Source of the DNA: Bacillus sp. OV166
GTDB taxonomy: Bacteria > Bacillota > Bacilli > Bacillales > Cytobacillaceae
Assembly (NCBI RefSeq): GCF_900177675.1
Contig: NZ_FXWM01000001.1
Span: forward strand, 1,311,001 to 1,375,000
DNA: 64,000 bases
Reading direction: 5' to 3'
Below are positions 16,917 to 26,316 of the stretch, one piece after another. How positions within the stretch are numbered: the first letter of the stretch is position 1; every line of letters starts with the position of its first letter. The notes below the pieces were generated by a model. That model searched no databases, was not told the origin of the DNA, and saw only the letters and a program-made list of their open reading frames with translations. Both the position numbers and the translations under genes were made by a program.

Positions 16917-17651
16917 ATGTTTAAAAATACTAAAAATGATTATATAGGCTGGCTGGTCATTATCGGTGCGATCATTTTAGTCATGGAAATACTATTTTTT
17001 AACAGTGGGCTAATTTTCTCTCTTTTTATCTCTGGAGGCATGATTTACCTCGGCCGCAAACGAGCGGGGAAAAAGAAGGGGAAAATACTTTTTATCGGCG
17101 GGATTATTTTCTTAGTCCTTAGTCTCTTAAATATGATGACGTTTAAGTTTTTACTAGTCGCGATATTACTGCACTTTTTTATTCAATTTTTAAATGCCAA
17201 AAAGAAACCTAAGAAAATCTCACCTGAAATCACGAAAATCGAACCAACCTCCGATGAAGAAACAATGATAAAGTCAGAACCTCTGTTTGAAAATATCGTC
17301 CTTGGTCAGCAAAAGACACCCCCGGGTGCCTACGAATGGAATGATGTAAATATTCAGGCAGGGATCGGTGATACCATCATTGATCTGAGCTTTACGATGC
17401 TGCCTAAAGGGGAAACGGTTATCTTTATTCGCAATCTGATAGGGAATATACAAATCCTTGTTCCTTATGATATTGATGTTAGTGTCCAGCATTCATGCAT
17501 CATGGGTTCAACGACTGTTTTCGAGCACCACGACTCTAAACTTTTCAATCGAGTATTACACCTAAAAACACCAGGATATGAGACAGCTGAGCACAAAGTG
17601 AAAATTTTCACCTCGCTCATGGTTGGAAATTTAGAGGTGAGCCGGATATGA
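16917..17651 (+). CDS. liaF: LiaF-like negative regulator of the Lia system
   Basis: 244 residues: four membrane helices in residues 10-95, a charged linker, and a C-terminal beta-rich domain (GDTIIDLSFTMLPKGETVIFIRNLIGNIQILVPYD...) with the LiaF signature. LiaF keeps the LiaS kinase inactive until envelope stress. The stop overlaps the liaS start by four bases (ATGA), so the two are translationally coupled. Confidence 0.88.
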   Translation: MFKNTKNDYIGWLVIIGAIILVMEILFFNSGLIFSLFISGGMIYLGRKRAGKKKGKILFIGGIIFLVLSLLNMMTFKFLLVAILLHFFIQFLNAKKKPKKISPEITKIEPTSDEETMIKSEPLFENIVLGQQKTPPGAYEWNDVNIQAGIGDTIIDLSFTMLPKGETVIFIRNLIGNIQILVPYDIDVSVQHSCIMGSTTVFEHHDSKLFNRVLHLKTPGYETAEHKVKIFTSLMVGNLEVSRI

Positions 17652-18706
17652 GCACTACCCAGCGTAAAATTTTCTGGAGTGTTGGCTTTTCCTTTTTTCT
17701 TGCGATTATTGTCAGTGCCATTTTTATCTTCGTTTTCCCACTAAGCAGTTGGGCGGAATTGTGGAGTAAACATTTCATGAATGTTCCGTTTGTAATCTTT
17801 ATCCCTGCCTTTAGCATTGCCGTTGGGATTCTCCTAGGTGCAGTCTCTGGGGTGTTTTGGAGAAGGCAGTTTCTATCAATTGAACACTCCTTGCATCTAT
17901 TAGAGGAAGGAAAACAAATAGAAGTAGTTAAGGAGAAACCTGCTATCTCAGAAATGCAGCTCATTGCAAACCGAATTGAGAAAATAGGCAAACAAATGTC
18001 TGAACAAGCGAAGCTTTCGCAGCGATTAGCCACTGAAAAAGTGGAAGACCTTGAAGGAAGAATCCAAGAAATTATCGAACAGGAACGGAACCGATTGGCC
18101 CGTGAACTGCATGATTCTGTCAGTCAGCAATTATTTGCTGCTTCGATGATGATGTCAGCAATCAACGAAACTAAACAGCAATCACCAGTAGAAAATGACC
18201 GCGAAGCGAAACAATTGAAATTAGTCGAAGAAATGATTCACCAATCACAGTTGGAAATGCGTGCCCTGCTTTTACATTTACGGCCCGTTGCCTTAAAAAA
18301 TAAAACACTTCAAGAAGGAATTGAAGAGCTATTAATCGAATTATCACAAAAGGTTGAGATGGATATTAAATGGAAGACAGAGGTTTTTCCGTTAGATAAA
18401 GGAGTAGAGGATCATCTTTTCCGTATCCTCCAAGAGTCGATCTCAAATACGTTAAGACATTCGAAAGCCAATAAACTCGAAGTTCTGATGGTGAAACGGG
18501 ATGATCTTGTCATCTTAAGGATTATTGATGACGGAATAGGTTTTAATGTAAACGAGATGAAAGCAGGTTCCTATGGAATGCAAAATATGCATGAGCGTGC
18601 AGTAGAAGTAGGAGGCACGTTAAAAGTGGTTAGTGTAAAAAATCAAGGAACAAGGCTGGAAGTGAAGGTTCCGGTGATGATTAATGGAGATGGTGCCAAT
18701 GATTAG
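17648..18706 (+). CDS. liaS: Sensor histidine kinase LiaS
   Basis: 352 residues: two membrane helices (about 12-32 and 47-70) with almost no extracellular loop, a HAMP-like linker, HisKA_3 phosphoacceptor region ([19 protein letters not shown], His in ELHDS), and HATPase_c with N box [13 protein letters not shown] and DDGIGF. This intramembrane-sensing layout is that of LiaS. It overlaps both liaF and liaR. Confidence 0.9.
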   Translation: MSTTQRKIFWSVGFSFFLAIIVSAIFIFVFPLSSWAELWSKHFMNVPFVIFIPAFSIAVGILLGAVSGVFWRRQFLSIEHSLHLLEEGKQIEVVKEKPAISEMQLIANRIEKIGKQMSEQAKLSQRLATEKVEDLEGRIQEIIEQERNRLARELHDSVSQQLFAASMMMSAINETKQQSPVENDREAKQLKLVEEMIHQSQLEMRALLLHLRPVALKNKTLQEGIEELLIELSQKVEMDIKWKTEVFPLDKGVEDHLFRILQESISNTLRHSKANKLEVLMVKRDDLVILRIIDDGIGFNVNEMKAGSYGMQNMHERAVEVGGTLKVVSVKNQGTRLEVKVPVMINGDGAND

Positions 18707-19331
18707 AGTCGTATTTGTTGATGATCATGAAATGGTTAGAATCGGAGTTTCTTCTTATTTATCAGCGCAGCCAGACATTGAGGTAGTTGGAGAAGCTGAC
18801 GATGGAAAAAAAGGTGTGGAGCTTGCCCTCGAACTTCGCCCTGATATCATTCTAATGGATTTAGTGATGAAGGAAATGGACGGGATTGAAGCGACAAAGC
18901 AAATCATTGAACAGTGGCCGGAAGCAAAGGTCATAATCGTGACAAGCTTTTTGGACGATGAAAAAGTTTATCCTGCACTTGAAGCAGGGGCAACCAGCTA
19001 CATGCTGAAGACCTCTAAAGCGGGTGAAATTGCCAATGCAGTCCGTGCTACATACCATGGACAATCAGTCCTTGAACCGGAAGTAACCGGAAAAATGATG
19101 GTGAAAATGCGCCAAAAAAATACACATATGCCACACGAAGACCTTACCACCCGTGAAATTGAAATATTATTATTAATGGCAGAAGGCAAAACCAATCAAG
19201 ACATTGCTGATGAGTTATTTATTGCCCTCAAAACCGTCAAAACCCATGTCAGTAATATTTTGAGCAAGTTGAACGTCCAAGATAGAACACAAGCGGTCAT
19301 TTATGCATTTAAGCATTCATTAATTAAATAA
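18699..19331 (+). CDS. liaR: NarL-family response regulator LiaR
   Basis: 210 residues: receiver domain ([16 protein letters not shown], phospho-acceptor Asp in [13 protein letters not shown] near residue 54, switch T in IIVTSF, Lys in YMLKTSK) and a LuxR-type helix-turn-helix ([22 protein letters not shown]). It activates the lia promoter on envelope stress. I use the ATG at 18699, inside the end of liaS, which fits the family start; the frame extends to 18684. Confidence 0.91.
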   Translation: MIRVVFVDDHEMVRIGVSSYLSAQPDIEVVGEADDGKKGVELALELRPDIILMDLVMKEMDGIEATKQIIEQWPEAKVIIVTSFLDDEKVYPALEAGATSYMLKTSKAGEIANAVRATYHGQSVLEPEVTGKMMVKMRQKNTHMPHEDLTTREIEILLLMAEGKTNQDIADELFIALKTVKTHVSNILSKLNVQDRTQAVIYAFKHSLIK

Positions 19332-19554
19332 ATTTCGGAGGCTTTCCTTAGCCTTTAAAATTCTTGGTATTAGTATCCATGCTTTGCAAATTTCGAATGT
19401 GCTGCCGACTAGCACTGTACATCAGTTTCCGTTTATTGATTGGATCGGATTATATCCAACCTGGGAAACGACGATTACACAGTTAATATTAGTCATGGCT
19501 ATTATTTTATTAACATGGATGATCAGAAAAAAAACAGTAATGGTGAACGTTTAA
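19332..19554 (+). pseudogene. C-terminal remnant of FTR1/EfeU iron permease
   Basis: An open stretch without a start encodes LAFKILGISIHALQISNVLP, then FPFIDWIGLYPTWETTITQL, then a final membrane helix ending RKKTVMVNV and TAA. The G-x-x-x-H-A-L-Q-x-x-x-V-L-P and DWxGxYPTxxT patterns are those of the last helices of FTR1-family high-affinity iron permeases. The rest of the roughly 400-600-residue protein is missing. Its own terminator follows, so the 3' end of the old transcription unit is intact while the 5' part has been replaced by lia. Confidence 0.72.
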
Positions 19555-19575
19555 AGGGCTGCGAGCCCTTTTTTT
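19553..19575 (+). terminator. Terminator after FTR1 remnant
   Basis: AAAGGGCT-GCG-AGCCCTTT with a T run. It now probably terminates the lia operon. Confidence 0.88.
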
Positions 19576-19659
19576 CGTTCTCCTAAAAATTTTTCTCTAA
19601 TAATCAAAGAACTTGTCTCATAAGTTTATAAAAGTGAGATGAGTATGGAGGAGAAAAAA

Positions 19660-20994
19660 TTGGCTATTTATTATAAGGGGATATTCTTTTTAGCTGTAGC
19701 TGCTTTTTTGGGGGAAGGTATTGAAGTTTTAGTAAATATGATTCTTGCTCGAGAGCTAGGACCACACGGACTAGGTCTGTATATGTCCATTTTGCCATCG
19801 ATCTTCTTAATTGTGTTACTATCCAGCTTTGAGTTGCCTGTATCGATTTCAAAATTTATTGCTGAAAGGGAAGACCGTTATCACCGAAATATCCTTCATC
19901 ATGCGATTACGATTACGATTGTGTTCTCGGCTGTCCTTTTTTTAGCAGCTACTGTAATCATTCCGTTTATTCCTGTGTTTGACAAATATCATCCATACGT
20001 AAGATGGCTTGTTTTGATCTTAATACCAATCATTTCCTTCACCTCCGTCGCGAGGGGATATTTTATGGGCAAGCAGCAAATGGGGAAAATAGCAGTCTCA
20101 AATTTTTTAAGGAAAACGATTCAACTTTCAGGACTGTTCCTCCTTTTCCGTTTCTTTGCTTTCGACACAGCTGAGTCAGTGTTAATCGCGATTGGTACGT
20201 TTATAGGAAGCGAGATAGTTGTGTTCCTTTATTTAATATACATGTTTATTATCCAATTTCAGCAATTGAAGCGACAACCATTTTCTAATATGAAACGCAA
20301 GGTAGTTCAGAAAAATCTAATGGCAGTTTCGATTCCAACAACAGGTCTTCGCTTGTTTTCTGCTTTTACTGGTGCCATACAGCCCTTTATCATTAAGGCA
20401 GCGTTGGTTCGTTCTGGCTTGAGCGATACATTAGCGACAGAGCAATTTGGAATGCTGATGGGGGTGGCCATTTCGATAGGCTTTTTTCCGGGTTTTATTG
20501 CTCACTCGTTAATGGTCGTTCTAATCCCAGCTGTGTCCAAGACACACGCAGAGGGTGATTACCAAAGGCTCCAAAAAATGCTTCAACAGGTGATGAAGCT
20601 AACCTTTGTATATGGGGTCGCATCCGTAGCTATTTTCTACTTCTTTGCACCAGAGTTAACCTCGCTATTTTTTAAATCAGAAACACCTGCCCTATTTTTA
20701 CAATTGCTTTGGCCATTTTTCTTATTTCACTTTTTTATCATGCCGATGCAGGCCTTTTTGTTTGGACTTAATCTACTTAAAGAGACCTTCATTCATATCA
20801 TTTGGTCGACGGTCATCTCTTTTTCAATCATTCTATTGCTTGCAGCGATGCCTGAATGGAGAATGAATGGCGTTATTATTGGGATGAATACAGGCGCTGT
20901 TTTGTTAGCCCTCATGCATTATCTAACGATCTGCAAGAAAATTGGCGTCAGTATTTTTATGAAAGGCTTCATTCAAAATACTACTGAGCGATAA
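19660..20994 (+). CDS. SpoVB/MurJ-like lipid flippase family protein
   Basis: 444 residues with about 12-14 membrane helices of the MOP (MATE/PST/MVF) superfamily. The motif near the start (AFLGEGIEVLVNMILARELGPHGLG) is typical of SpoVB and YkvU-type sporulation flippases. It could move a lipid-linked precursor during cortex or coat formation. I choose the TTG at 19660 because GGAGG is 8 bases upstream; an in-frame ATG at 19639 has no RBS. Which Bacillus paralogue it corresponds to is not certain (YkvU or SpoVB). Confidence 0.75.
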   Translation: MAIYYKGIFFLAVAAFLGEGIEVLVNMILARELGPHGLGLYMSILPSIFLIVLLSSFELPVSISKFIAEREDRYHRNILHHAITITIVFSAVLFLAATVIIPFIPVFDKYHPYVRWLVLILIPIISFTSVARGYFMGKQQMGKIAVSNFLRKTIQLSGLFLLFRFFAFDTAESVLIAIGTFIGSEIVVFLYLIYMFIIQFQQLKRQPFSNMKRKVVQKNLMAVSIPTTGLRLFSAFTGAIQPFIIKAALVRSGLSDTLATEQFGMLMGVAISIGFFPGFIAHSLMVVLIPAVSKTHAEGDYQRLQKMLQQVMKLTFVYGVASVAIFYFFAPELTSLFFKSETPALFLQLLWPFFLFHFFIMPMQAFLFGLNLLKETFIHIIWSTVISFSIILLLAAMPEWRMNGVIIGMNTGAVLLALMHYLTICKKIGVSIFMKGFIQNTTER

Positions 20995-21090
20995 ACTCCT
21001 GAGAAATTTTCTGTATAACTGTAGGGGGGAATGCTGTCAATTCCGTCTAATAGAATGTAGATCATTTTAAAGATGGAAAGGATGGAGAAC

Positions 21091-21609
21091 ATGCTTGCTG
21101 GAATTGTCCCATCATTTGAAGAAGTGGTAATGGAACATGGAAGATCCATTTATAAATATATTTTGTCTTTAGTGAAGCATAAAGAACTTGCAGAGGACAT
21201 CTATCAAGAGGTATTACTCTCAGCTTATTTAGCATATCCTTCAATTAAAGAGCAATCTAAATACAAAGGATGGTTTTTTACGATTGCAATCAATAAATGC
21301 CGTGATTATTGGCGGAAGGAAAATAAATCTAAGCAATTTTGGAAGGAAGGAGTTTATTCCTATTCAGCCTCATTCGAACCAAGCGTCATTCCAGAAGAGG
21401 AAGTCTTACATAAATTTTCTGCTGAACAGATGGCTGAAAAGGTAAACCTATTACCGGAAATTTATCGTTATCCTATATATCTTTATTACTATCAAAATTT
21501 CTCACTCATTGAAATCGCGAAGAAAAGTAATCTGCCAATGTCGACAGTAAAAACCAGAATGAAAAGAGCGAAGGAGAGACTTCGCCCAAAAATGCAATCA
21601 CTCGCATAA
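21091..21609 (+). CDS. ECF-type RNA polymerase sigma factor
   Basis: 172 residues. Sigma region 2 has YILSLVKHKELAEDIYQEVLLSAY and the FTIAINKCRDYWRKENK stretch; region 4 has LPEIYRYPIYLYYYQNFSLIEIA and the helix-turn-helix MSTVKTRMKRAKERLR. It resembles the SigX/SigV/SigW group. No anti-sigma gene is adjacent. The aromatic hydroxylase gene starts about 44 bases downstream, which may mean co-transcription. Start: ATG at 21091 with AAGGATGGAG; an ATG at 21073 is also in frame. Confidence 0.85.
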   Translation: MLAGIVPSFEEVVMEHGRSIYKYILSLVKHKELAEDIYQEVLLSAYLAYPSIKEQSKYKGWFFTIAINKCRDYWRKENKSKQFWKEGVYSYSASFEPSVIPEEEVLHKFSAEQMAEKVNLLPEIYRYPIYLYYYQNFSLIEIAKKSNLPMSTVKTRMKRAKERLRPKMQSLA

Positions 21610-21652
21610 TTGCTTCATCAAAGAATATTCTTTGCAAAGGAGAATGTTGAAG

Positions 21653-23401
21653 ATGACAGGAAATGAAACAAAAAGGTCTCCGGTACAGTTACTTCCGTAT
21701 ATTTCAAAGCAATATTACAACCGATATACGCCTATCGATCATGCGGTATGGCGTTTTGTCATGAAACAAAATCATTACTTTTTAAAAGATATCGCTCATC
21801 CCGCATATGTGAATGGCCTAAACGATTCAGGAATTAAAACTGAATCGATTCCAAAAGTAGATGACATGAATACCAGTCTAGCAAAAGTGGGCTGGGGGGC
21901 CGTCACGATTGCTGGGTTAATTCCTGGCACAGCGTTTTATGGCTTTCTGGCAAATTGTATTTTACCAATTGCAACGGAAATAAGAAAAATACAAAACATT
22001 GCCTATACCCCTGCACCGGATATGATCCATGAGGCAGCTGGACACGCGCCCATTTTATTAGATAAATCATATCGAGAATTTGTTAAGAAAATCGGCGAAA
22101 TGGGAGCAAAAGCACTCTCAAGTAAAGAGAAGCTAGTGGTATTTAAAGCAGTTCGTCATTTAACGATTGTTGCCGAAGATCCAAATTCTACACCAGAGCA
22201 GGTTAAAGAGGCAGAAAAATTGGTAGCAGAAGCTAGAAAGAAGGTCAAAGGTCTATCAGAGGCCGATCAAGTTTCAAGGCTTTTTTGGTGGACGGTAGAA
22301 TATGGATTAGTTGGTGACCTAAACAATCCGAAAATTTATGGAGCAGGCCTACTATCATCAGTAGGTGAGAGTCAAAGTTGTCTTGCTGATGATGTCAAAA
22401 AGATCCCATTCTCAGTAGAAGAATGTATTAAGACACCATATGATGTCACAAAGCCGCAGCCGCAACTATTTGTTTGTAAGAACTTTGATGAACTGGCAGC
22501 GGCTATAGATCAATTTGCTTCTACCATGGCATTTCAAAAAGGTGGAACGGAAAGCCTAGAAAAAGCTTTGCAATCTGATAATCTCGCAACCTTTGTCTTC
22601 TCTTCAAGGTTGCAAGTGACCGGCACACTAACAACGATTTTGAAGGATGATAAAGGGGAAGCTGTTTATATCAGAACGAAGGGTCCTACAGCACTATCGC
22701 TGGATCAGAAACAATTAGAGGACCATGGCAGAGAGACACATCATAAAGGCTTTGGGACACCCATAGGAAGACTTGAAGGAAAGATGGTAATTGAGAATAG
22801 CTCGCTTGATCAATTAAAGGATTTAGGCATTATTGAAGGAAGCGAAGCAGTATTAAAATTTGAAAGTGGTGTCAATGTAAAGGGGATCGTGAAAACGATT
22901 TCGTTGTCAGCAAGTAAGCCTATTTTAATCTCATTTAAGGATTGCCAAGTAAAATTCAAGGATCAAGTCCTTTTTGAACCATCTTGGGGGACCTATGATA
23001 TGGCGGTGGGAGCAGAAATAACCTCTGTTTTTGCAGGCGCGGCTGACCCGGACGGTTACTTTGACTGGCCAGCAATAGAGAAAACAAATGTTGTAGAGGA
23101 AACAGTAGTGCAGCAGAATTGGAATCAACTAGAAAAGCTATATGAGGAAATCCGCAGTTTACGTGAGAGTCCGGTGTGGAATGAACAAAGTTGGTCCAGC
23201 TTGGAAAAAGTAATATCAACCTTAGATCAGCAGTACCCCAATGAGTGGTTAGTGAGGCTTGAAATACTAGAACTCTATAAGAAGCACAATGGCAGCCATC
23301 CCAACGTTAAGCGTATAACTGAAATGTTACTGAAAAAAAACTGGGAAAAATCAATAAAGCAGGTGATTCAGCGCGGATTCACGTTATTATATAATAGCTA
23401 A
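21653..23401 (+). CDS. phhA: Biopterin-dependent aromatic amino acid hydroxylase
   Basis: 582 residues. The N-terminal 350 carry the catalytic domain of phenylalanine 4-hydroxylase. The iron ligands are H126 and H131 in DMIHEAAGHAPIL and the Glu in FWWTVEYGLVGD (about residue 220). It converts phenylalanine to tyrosine with a pterin cofactor. The 230-residue C-terminal extension, without a recognised domain, makes it about twice the length of the Pseudomonas enzyme; long forms are known in the B. cereus group. No pterin carbinolamine dehydratase (phhB) is adjacent. The ATG at 21653 has AAAGGAG upstream. Confidence 0.87.
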   Translation: MTGNETKRSPVQLLPYISKQYYNRYTPIDHAVWRFVMKQNHYFLKDIAHPAYVNGLNDSGIKTESIPKVDDMNTSLAKVGWGAVTIAGLIPGTAFYGFLANCILPIATEIRKIQNIAYTPAPDMIHEAAGHAPILLDKSYREFVKKIGEMGAKALSSKEKLVVFKAVRHLTIVAEDPNSTPEQVKEAEKLVAEARKKVKGLSEADQVSRLFWWTVEYGLVGDLNNPKIYGAGLLSSVGESQSCLADDVKKIPFSVEECIKTPYDVTKPQPQLFVCKNFDELAAAIDQFASTMAFQKGGTESLEKALQSDNLATFVFSSRLQVTGTLTTILKDDKGEAVYIRTKGPTALSLDQKQLEDHGRETHHKGFGTPIGRLEGKMVIENSSLDQLKDLGIIEGSEAVLKFESGVNVKGIVKTISLSASKPILISFKDCQVKFKDQVLFEPSWGTYDMAVGAEITSVFAGAADPDGYFDWPAIEKTNVVEETVVQQNWNQLEKLYEEIRSLRESPVWNEQSWSSLEKVISTLDQQYPNEWLVRLEILELYKKHNGSHPNVKRITEMLLKKNWEKSIKQVIQRGFTLLYNS

Positions 23402-23406
23402 ACGTA

Positions 23407-23436
23407 AAAGGAGCTTGGATACCCAAGCTCCTTTCT
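23407..23436 (+). terminator. Terminator after phhA
   Basis: A 12-bp perfect stem (AAAGGAGCTTGG/CCAAGCTCCTTT) followed by CTC. Confidence 0.8.
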
Positions 23437-23440
23437 CATT

Positions 23441-23585
23441 CTGTCTAGCTCCAGCGCCCAACGGCTAGTGGACTTCGCTCTCCGCCCTACGATAGGTCAA
23501 CATCGGCTCGCTCCGCTCACCGTGTTTCCTTTATCTCAGTTGGAGCGTTCCAGTTCATATGCCGCTAAACGGACGCTTCCGCTTT
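23441..23585. repeat. Dispersed repeat, long form
   Basis: About 145 bases from TCTAGCTCCAGCGCCC to GACGCTTCCGCTTTT. It matches 60958-61106 along its length (shared blocks CTTCGCTCTCCGCCCTACGA, GTGTTTCCTTTATCTCAGTT and GCCGCT). The outer ends are partly inverted complements (AGCTCCAGCG / CGCTTCCGCT). No coding potential. Confidence 0.8.
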
Positions 23586-23590
23586 TCTAG

Positions 23591-24226
23591 TTAATCCTTG
23601 CTTGAAAGAATCCCCAAAATACGAAGGATGCTGACGAAAAGGTTAATAAAATCCAAGTATAGGTTCAATGCCATCAATGGGACTTCTTCCGGTCTTACCC
23701 CGTAATGCTTCATTCGGCTGAAATCAAAGAGGACATACCCACTAAATACTAATACGCCGATAAAGGAGTAAGCAAGCATCCCTGTAGAGCCTAATGGAAA
23801 GAAGATATTAAAAATGGATATGGCCACTAATGCAAGCAAGGCAGCAAGCAGGAAACCTCCTAAAAAGGAAAAGTTTTGTTTTGATTTAGTCGCATAAATA
23901 GCAACACCTGTAAAAACAACCGTTGTACTGGCGAATGCCATAACCACCACGTTTGCACCTGCTGTAGCTAAGTAATAAGCTACGATTGGATAAAGGGTTA
24001 TTCCAGATATAAATGTAAAAATGTATAAGAATGAATAAGAAATCGCCTTTTTGCGTCTGAAAAAGAAGGCAACCATGAGCATGACAAATTCTAAAATAGC
24101 TAATGGCATAAATAGGCTAGATGGAACAAATACTCCTGCCATTGTACCCAAGAAAGCAATCGCAAGCGAAAGGGCAAATGTTCGTAAAACAGATGGCAAA
24201 AATTCAGTAGATGTTTGAGTATACAA
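23591..24226 (-). CDS. yetJ: Bax inhibitor-1 (TMBIM)-family membrane protein, YetJ-like
   Basis: 211 residues with seven membrane helices and the BI-1 pattern (FSFLGGFLLAALLALVAISI, YSFIGVLVFSGYVLFDFSRM). B. subtilis YetJ of this family is a pH-gated calcium leak channel; the conserved acidic pair of the last helices (LFDFSRM and LYLDFINLF) is present. I prefer the TTG at 24226 with GAGGTG six bases upstream over the GTG at 24235. Confidence 0.85.
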   Translation of the reverse strand: MYTQTSTEFLPSVLRTFALSLAIAFLGTMAGVFVPSSLFMPLAILEFVMLMVAFFFRRKKAISYSFLYIFTFISGITLYPIVAYYLATAGANVVVMAFASTTVVFTGVAIYATKSKQNFSFLGGFLLAALLALVAISIFNIFFPLGSTGMLAYSFIGVLVFSGYVLFDFSRMKHYGVRPEEVPLMALNLYLDFINLFVSILRILGILSSKD

Positions 24227-24274
24227 ATTTTTCACCTCAAAAATTATTTATTACTAACATATACGATGATATGG

Positions 24275-24664
24275 TCAAGATGTTTCATTTTTTCTTAAAA
24301 AATCTTTATCTTCTTTTAATAAATCGCGAATTTCTGCTAAAAGCTCTTCCGTTCGGTCCACTTTCGCAACAACCGCTGCTGGTTCCTCTTTCTTTTTAAA
24401 ACGGTTAAGAAACTTTATAAATAGGAAAATGGAAAATGAAATGATTAAGAAATCAACAACTGTTTGAATAAACAGTCCGTATTTTATGCTTCCATATGTC
24501 AGTTTCGAAAAGGTGCCTACCCCAATAAATAATCCAAACAATGGCATGATGACATCAGCGACGAGGGAAGAAACTATTTTCCCAAATGCTCCGCCGATAA
24601 TAACACCTACTGCTAAATCAATAACATTGCCCTTCATGGCAAACTGTTTAAATTCATTCCACAT
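24275..24664 (-). CDS. mscL: Large-conductance mechanosensitive channel MscL
   Basis: 129 residues with two membrane helices. The N-terminal amphipathic helix [20 protein letters not shown] and the pore-lining [15 protein letters not shown] are the MscL signature; the C-terminal bundle is [13 protein letters not shown]. It releases solutes on hypo-osmotic shock. The RBS is GGAGG. Confidence 0.96.
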   Translation of the reverse strand: MWNEFKQFAMKGNVIDLAVGVIIGGAFGKIVSSLVADVIMPLFGLFIGVGTFSKLTYGSIKYGLFIQTVVDFLIISFSIFLFIKFLNRFKKKEEPAAVVAKVDRTEELLAEIRDLLKEDKDFLRKNETS

Positions 24665-24700
24665 AAAAAATATCCTCCAAACTCTTTTTTTTTAGTTAGA

Positions 24701-24728
24701 AAAAAGAGCAGGGAGTCCTGCTCTTTTT
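24701..24728 (-). terminator. Terminator after ampS
   Basis: A perfect 12-bp stem AAAAAGAGCAGG/CCTGCTCTTTTT between ampS and mscL. It lies downstream of ampS and upstream of mscL. Confidence 0.88.
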
Positions 24729-24737
24729 GTTCTTAAA

Positions 24738-25970
24738 TTAAAAAGCCCAGTTTCCGCCTCGAAATACGGGTTCTGTTTTTCCATCAGCAGTGATTCCATC
24801 GATGTCCATCTCCGTGGAACCAATCATGAAATCAACGTGGGTGATACTTTCGTTCAGACCGTTCTCTTTCAATTCTTCGGAAGACATTTTCTTGCCGCCT
24901 TCAACACAAAAAGCATAGGCACTGCCGATCGCTAAATGGTTTGAGGCATTTTCATCAAACAATGTATTGAAGAAAAGGACATTTGATTGGGAAATGGGTG
25001 AGTTATATGGTACAAGTGCAACCTCCCCAAGATAATGTGAGCCTTCGTCTGTATCGACAAGACGCTTAAGGATTTCTTCGCCTTCTTCGGCTTTTACCCC
25101 AACAATTTTTCCATTTTCGAACGTAATCGAAAAGCGGTCAATAATATTTCCACCATAGCTTAAAGGCTTTGTGCTAGCAACTGTTCCATTAACACCTGTT
25201 TTATAAGGAACAGTGAACACTTCTTCTGTCGGCATGTTGGCCATAAACTCGAAGCCTTTCTCATTTACACTGCCTGCGCCCACCCAGATGTGTTTTTCAG
25301 GAAGTTCAATTGTTAAATCTGTACCAGGAGCTGTGTAATGGAGCTTTTGGTATCTTTTTTCATTTAAATAATGAACTTTTTCATGAAGGGTTTCATCATG
25401 TTTTTTCCAAGCTTCTACTGGATTTTTAACGTCTGCACGCACGGCTTTGAAAATCGCATCCCAAAGTTTGCTTACTTGGTTTTCAGCAGGCTCATCCGGG
25501 AAAACTTTAGCTGCCCATGCCGGCGCGGCAGCTGCAATAACAGTCCAACTTACCTTATCTGATTGTGCTGCCTTCCGGTACTTCGCCAGTGCTTTTCCAG
25601 CAGCTTTATTGAAGTTGGCAATCCGTTCTGGATGCACGCCTTTTAGCAAATCAGGGCTAGTGGAAATAACCGACATAAAGGCAGCGCCTTGATCTGCTAG
25701 ATCTTCCATTTCTTTGGCACGCCAAACAGGGTACTCAAGGAATGCCTCCTCGGGAGCTAAGTCATATTTTGTTCTCGTAACGGTATCGTCGTTCCAGTTA
25801 ACGATGACATTTTGTGCACCAGTTTCGTATGCCTTTTTAACAATCAGACGAACAAATTCGGCCGCATCTAAGGTGGCGTTTACGACTAAGGTTTGACCTT
25901 TCTGAACATTTACGCCCACTTTAACGGCTAGTTCAGCATATTTTTCAAGGTTTTTTTGAAATTCACTCAT
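24738..25970 (-). CDS. ampS: M29-family aminopeptidase AmpS
   Basis: 410 residues, the usual length for thermophilic-type metalloaminopeptidases (peptidase family M29). Features include FQKNLEKYAELAVKVGVNVQ at the start, the metal-binding EEVFTVP near residue 250, and C-terminal NEKGFEF, SQSNVLFFNTLFDENASNHL and THVDFMIGS. It removes N-terminal residues from peptides in the cytosol. The RBS is AAAGGGAGA. Monocistronic. Confidence 0.94.
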   Translation of the reverse strand: MSEFQKNLEKYAELAVKVGVNVQKGQTLVVNATLDAAEFVRLIVKKAYETGAQNVIVNWNDDTVTRTKYDLAPEEAFLEYPVWRAKEMEDLADQGAAFMSVISTSPDLLKGVHPERIANFNKAAGKALAKYRKAAQSDKVSWTVIAAAAPAWAAKVFPDEPAENQVSKLWDAIFKAVRADVKNPVEAWKKHDETLHEKVHYLNEKRYQKLHYTAPGTDLTIELPEKHIWVGAGSVNEKGFEFMANMPTEEVFTVPYKTGVNGTVASTKPLSYGGNIIDRFSITFENGKIVGVKAEEGEEILKRLVDTDEGSHYLGEVALVPYNSPISQSNVLFFNTLFDENASNHLAIGSAYAFCVEGGKKMSSEELKENGLNESITHVDFMIGSTEMDIDGITADGKTEPVFRGGNWAF

Positions 25971-26094
25971 ATGTACGTCTCCCTTTCTTCTGAATCTTCC
26001 TTTATTGTAGCGTTTCCAATTGGAAAAAGAAACTGAAAGCCATTACGCAAAAGGATACCTGATAAAAACAAAAAAATAGTAAAGATTTTCATCT

Positions 26095-26211
26095 TTACTG
26101 TAACTTACTGCCGTATACTTTTATATTTAAATAAACACCTGCGGAAAATAGGACTAAAAATGTAATAATTCCTGACAATGAAGTTGGAGCCATGAACTGG
26201 GATAATTCCAT
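26095..26211 (-). CDS. Small single-helix membrane protein, 38 residues
   Basis: Begins MELSQFMAPTSLSGIITFL and continues into a membrane helix, ending VYGSKLQ. GGTGG lies upstream of the ATG. No family recognised. It occupies an otherwise empty 346-base gap between ampS and the MFS gene. Confidence 0.5.
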   Translation of the reverse strand: MELSQFMAPTSLSGIITFLVLFSAGVYLNIKVYGSKLQ

Positions 26212-26316
26212 TGTTTCCACCGCCCTTATAATATTAACTTTTGTAAGTTAATTATAATACAAATTAGGCAAATGTGAACATTTTAGTACAATTTTTTATG
26301 AATTATTGACCCTTTT

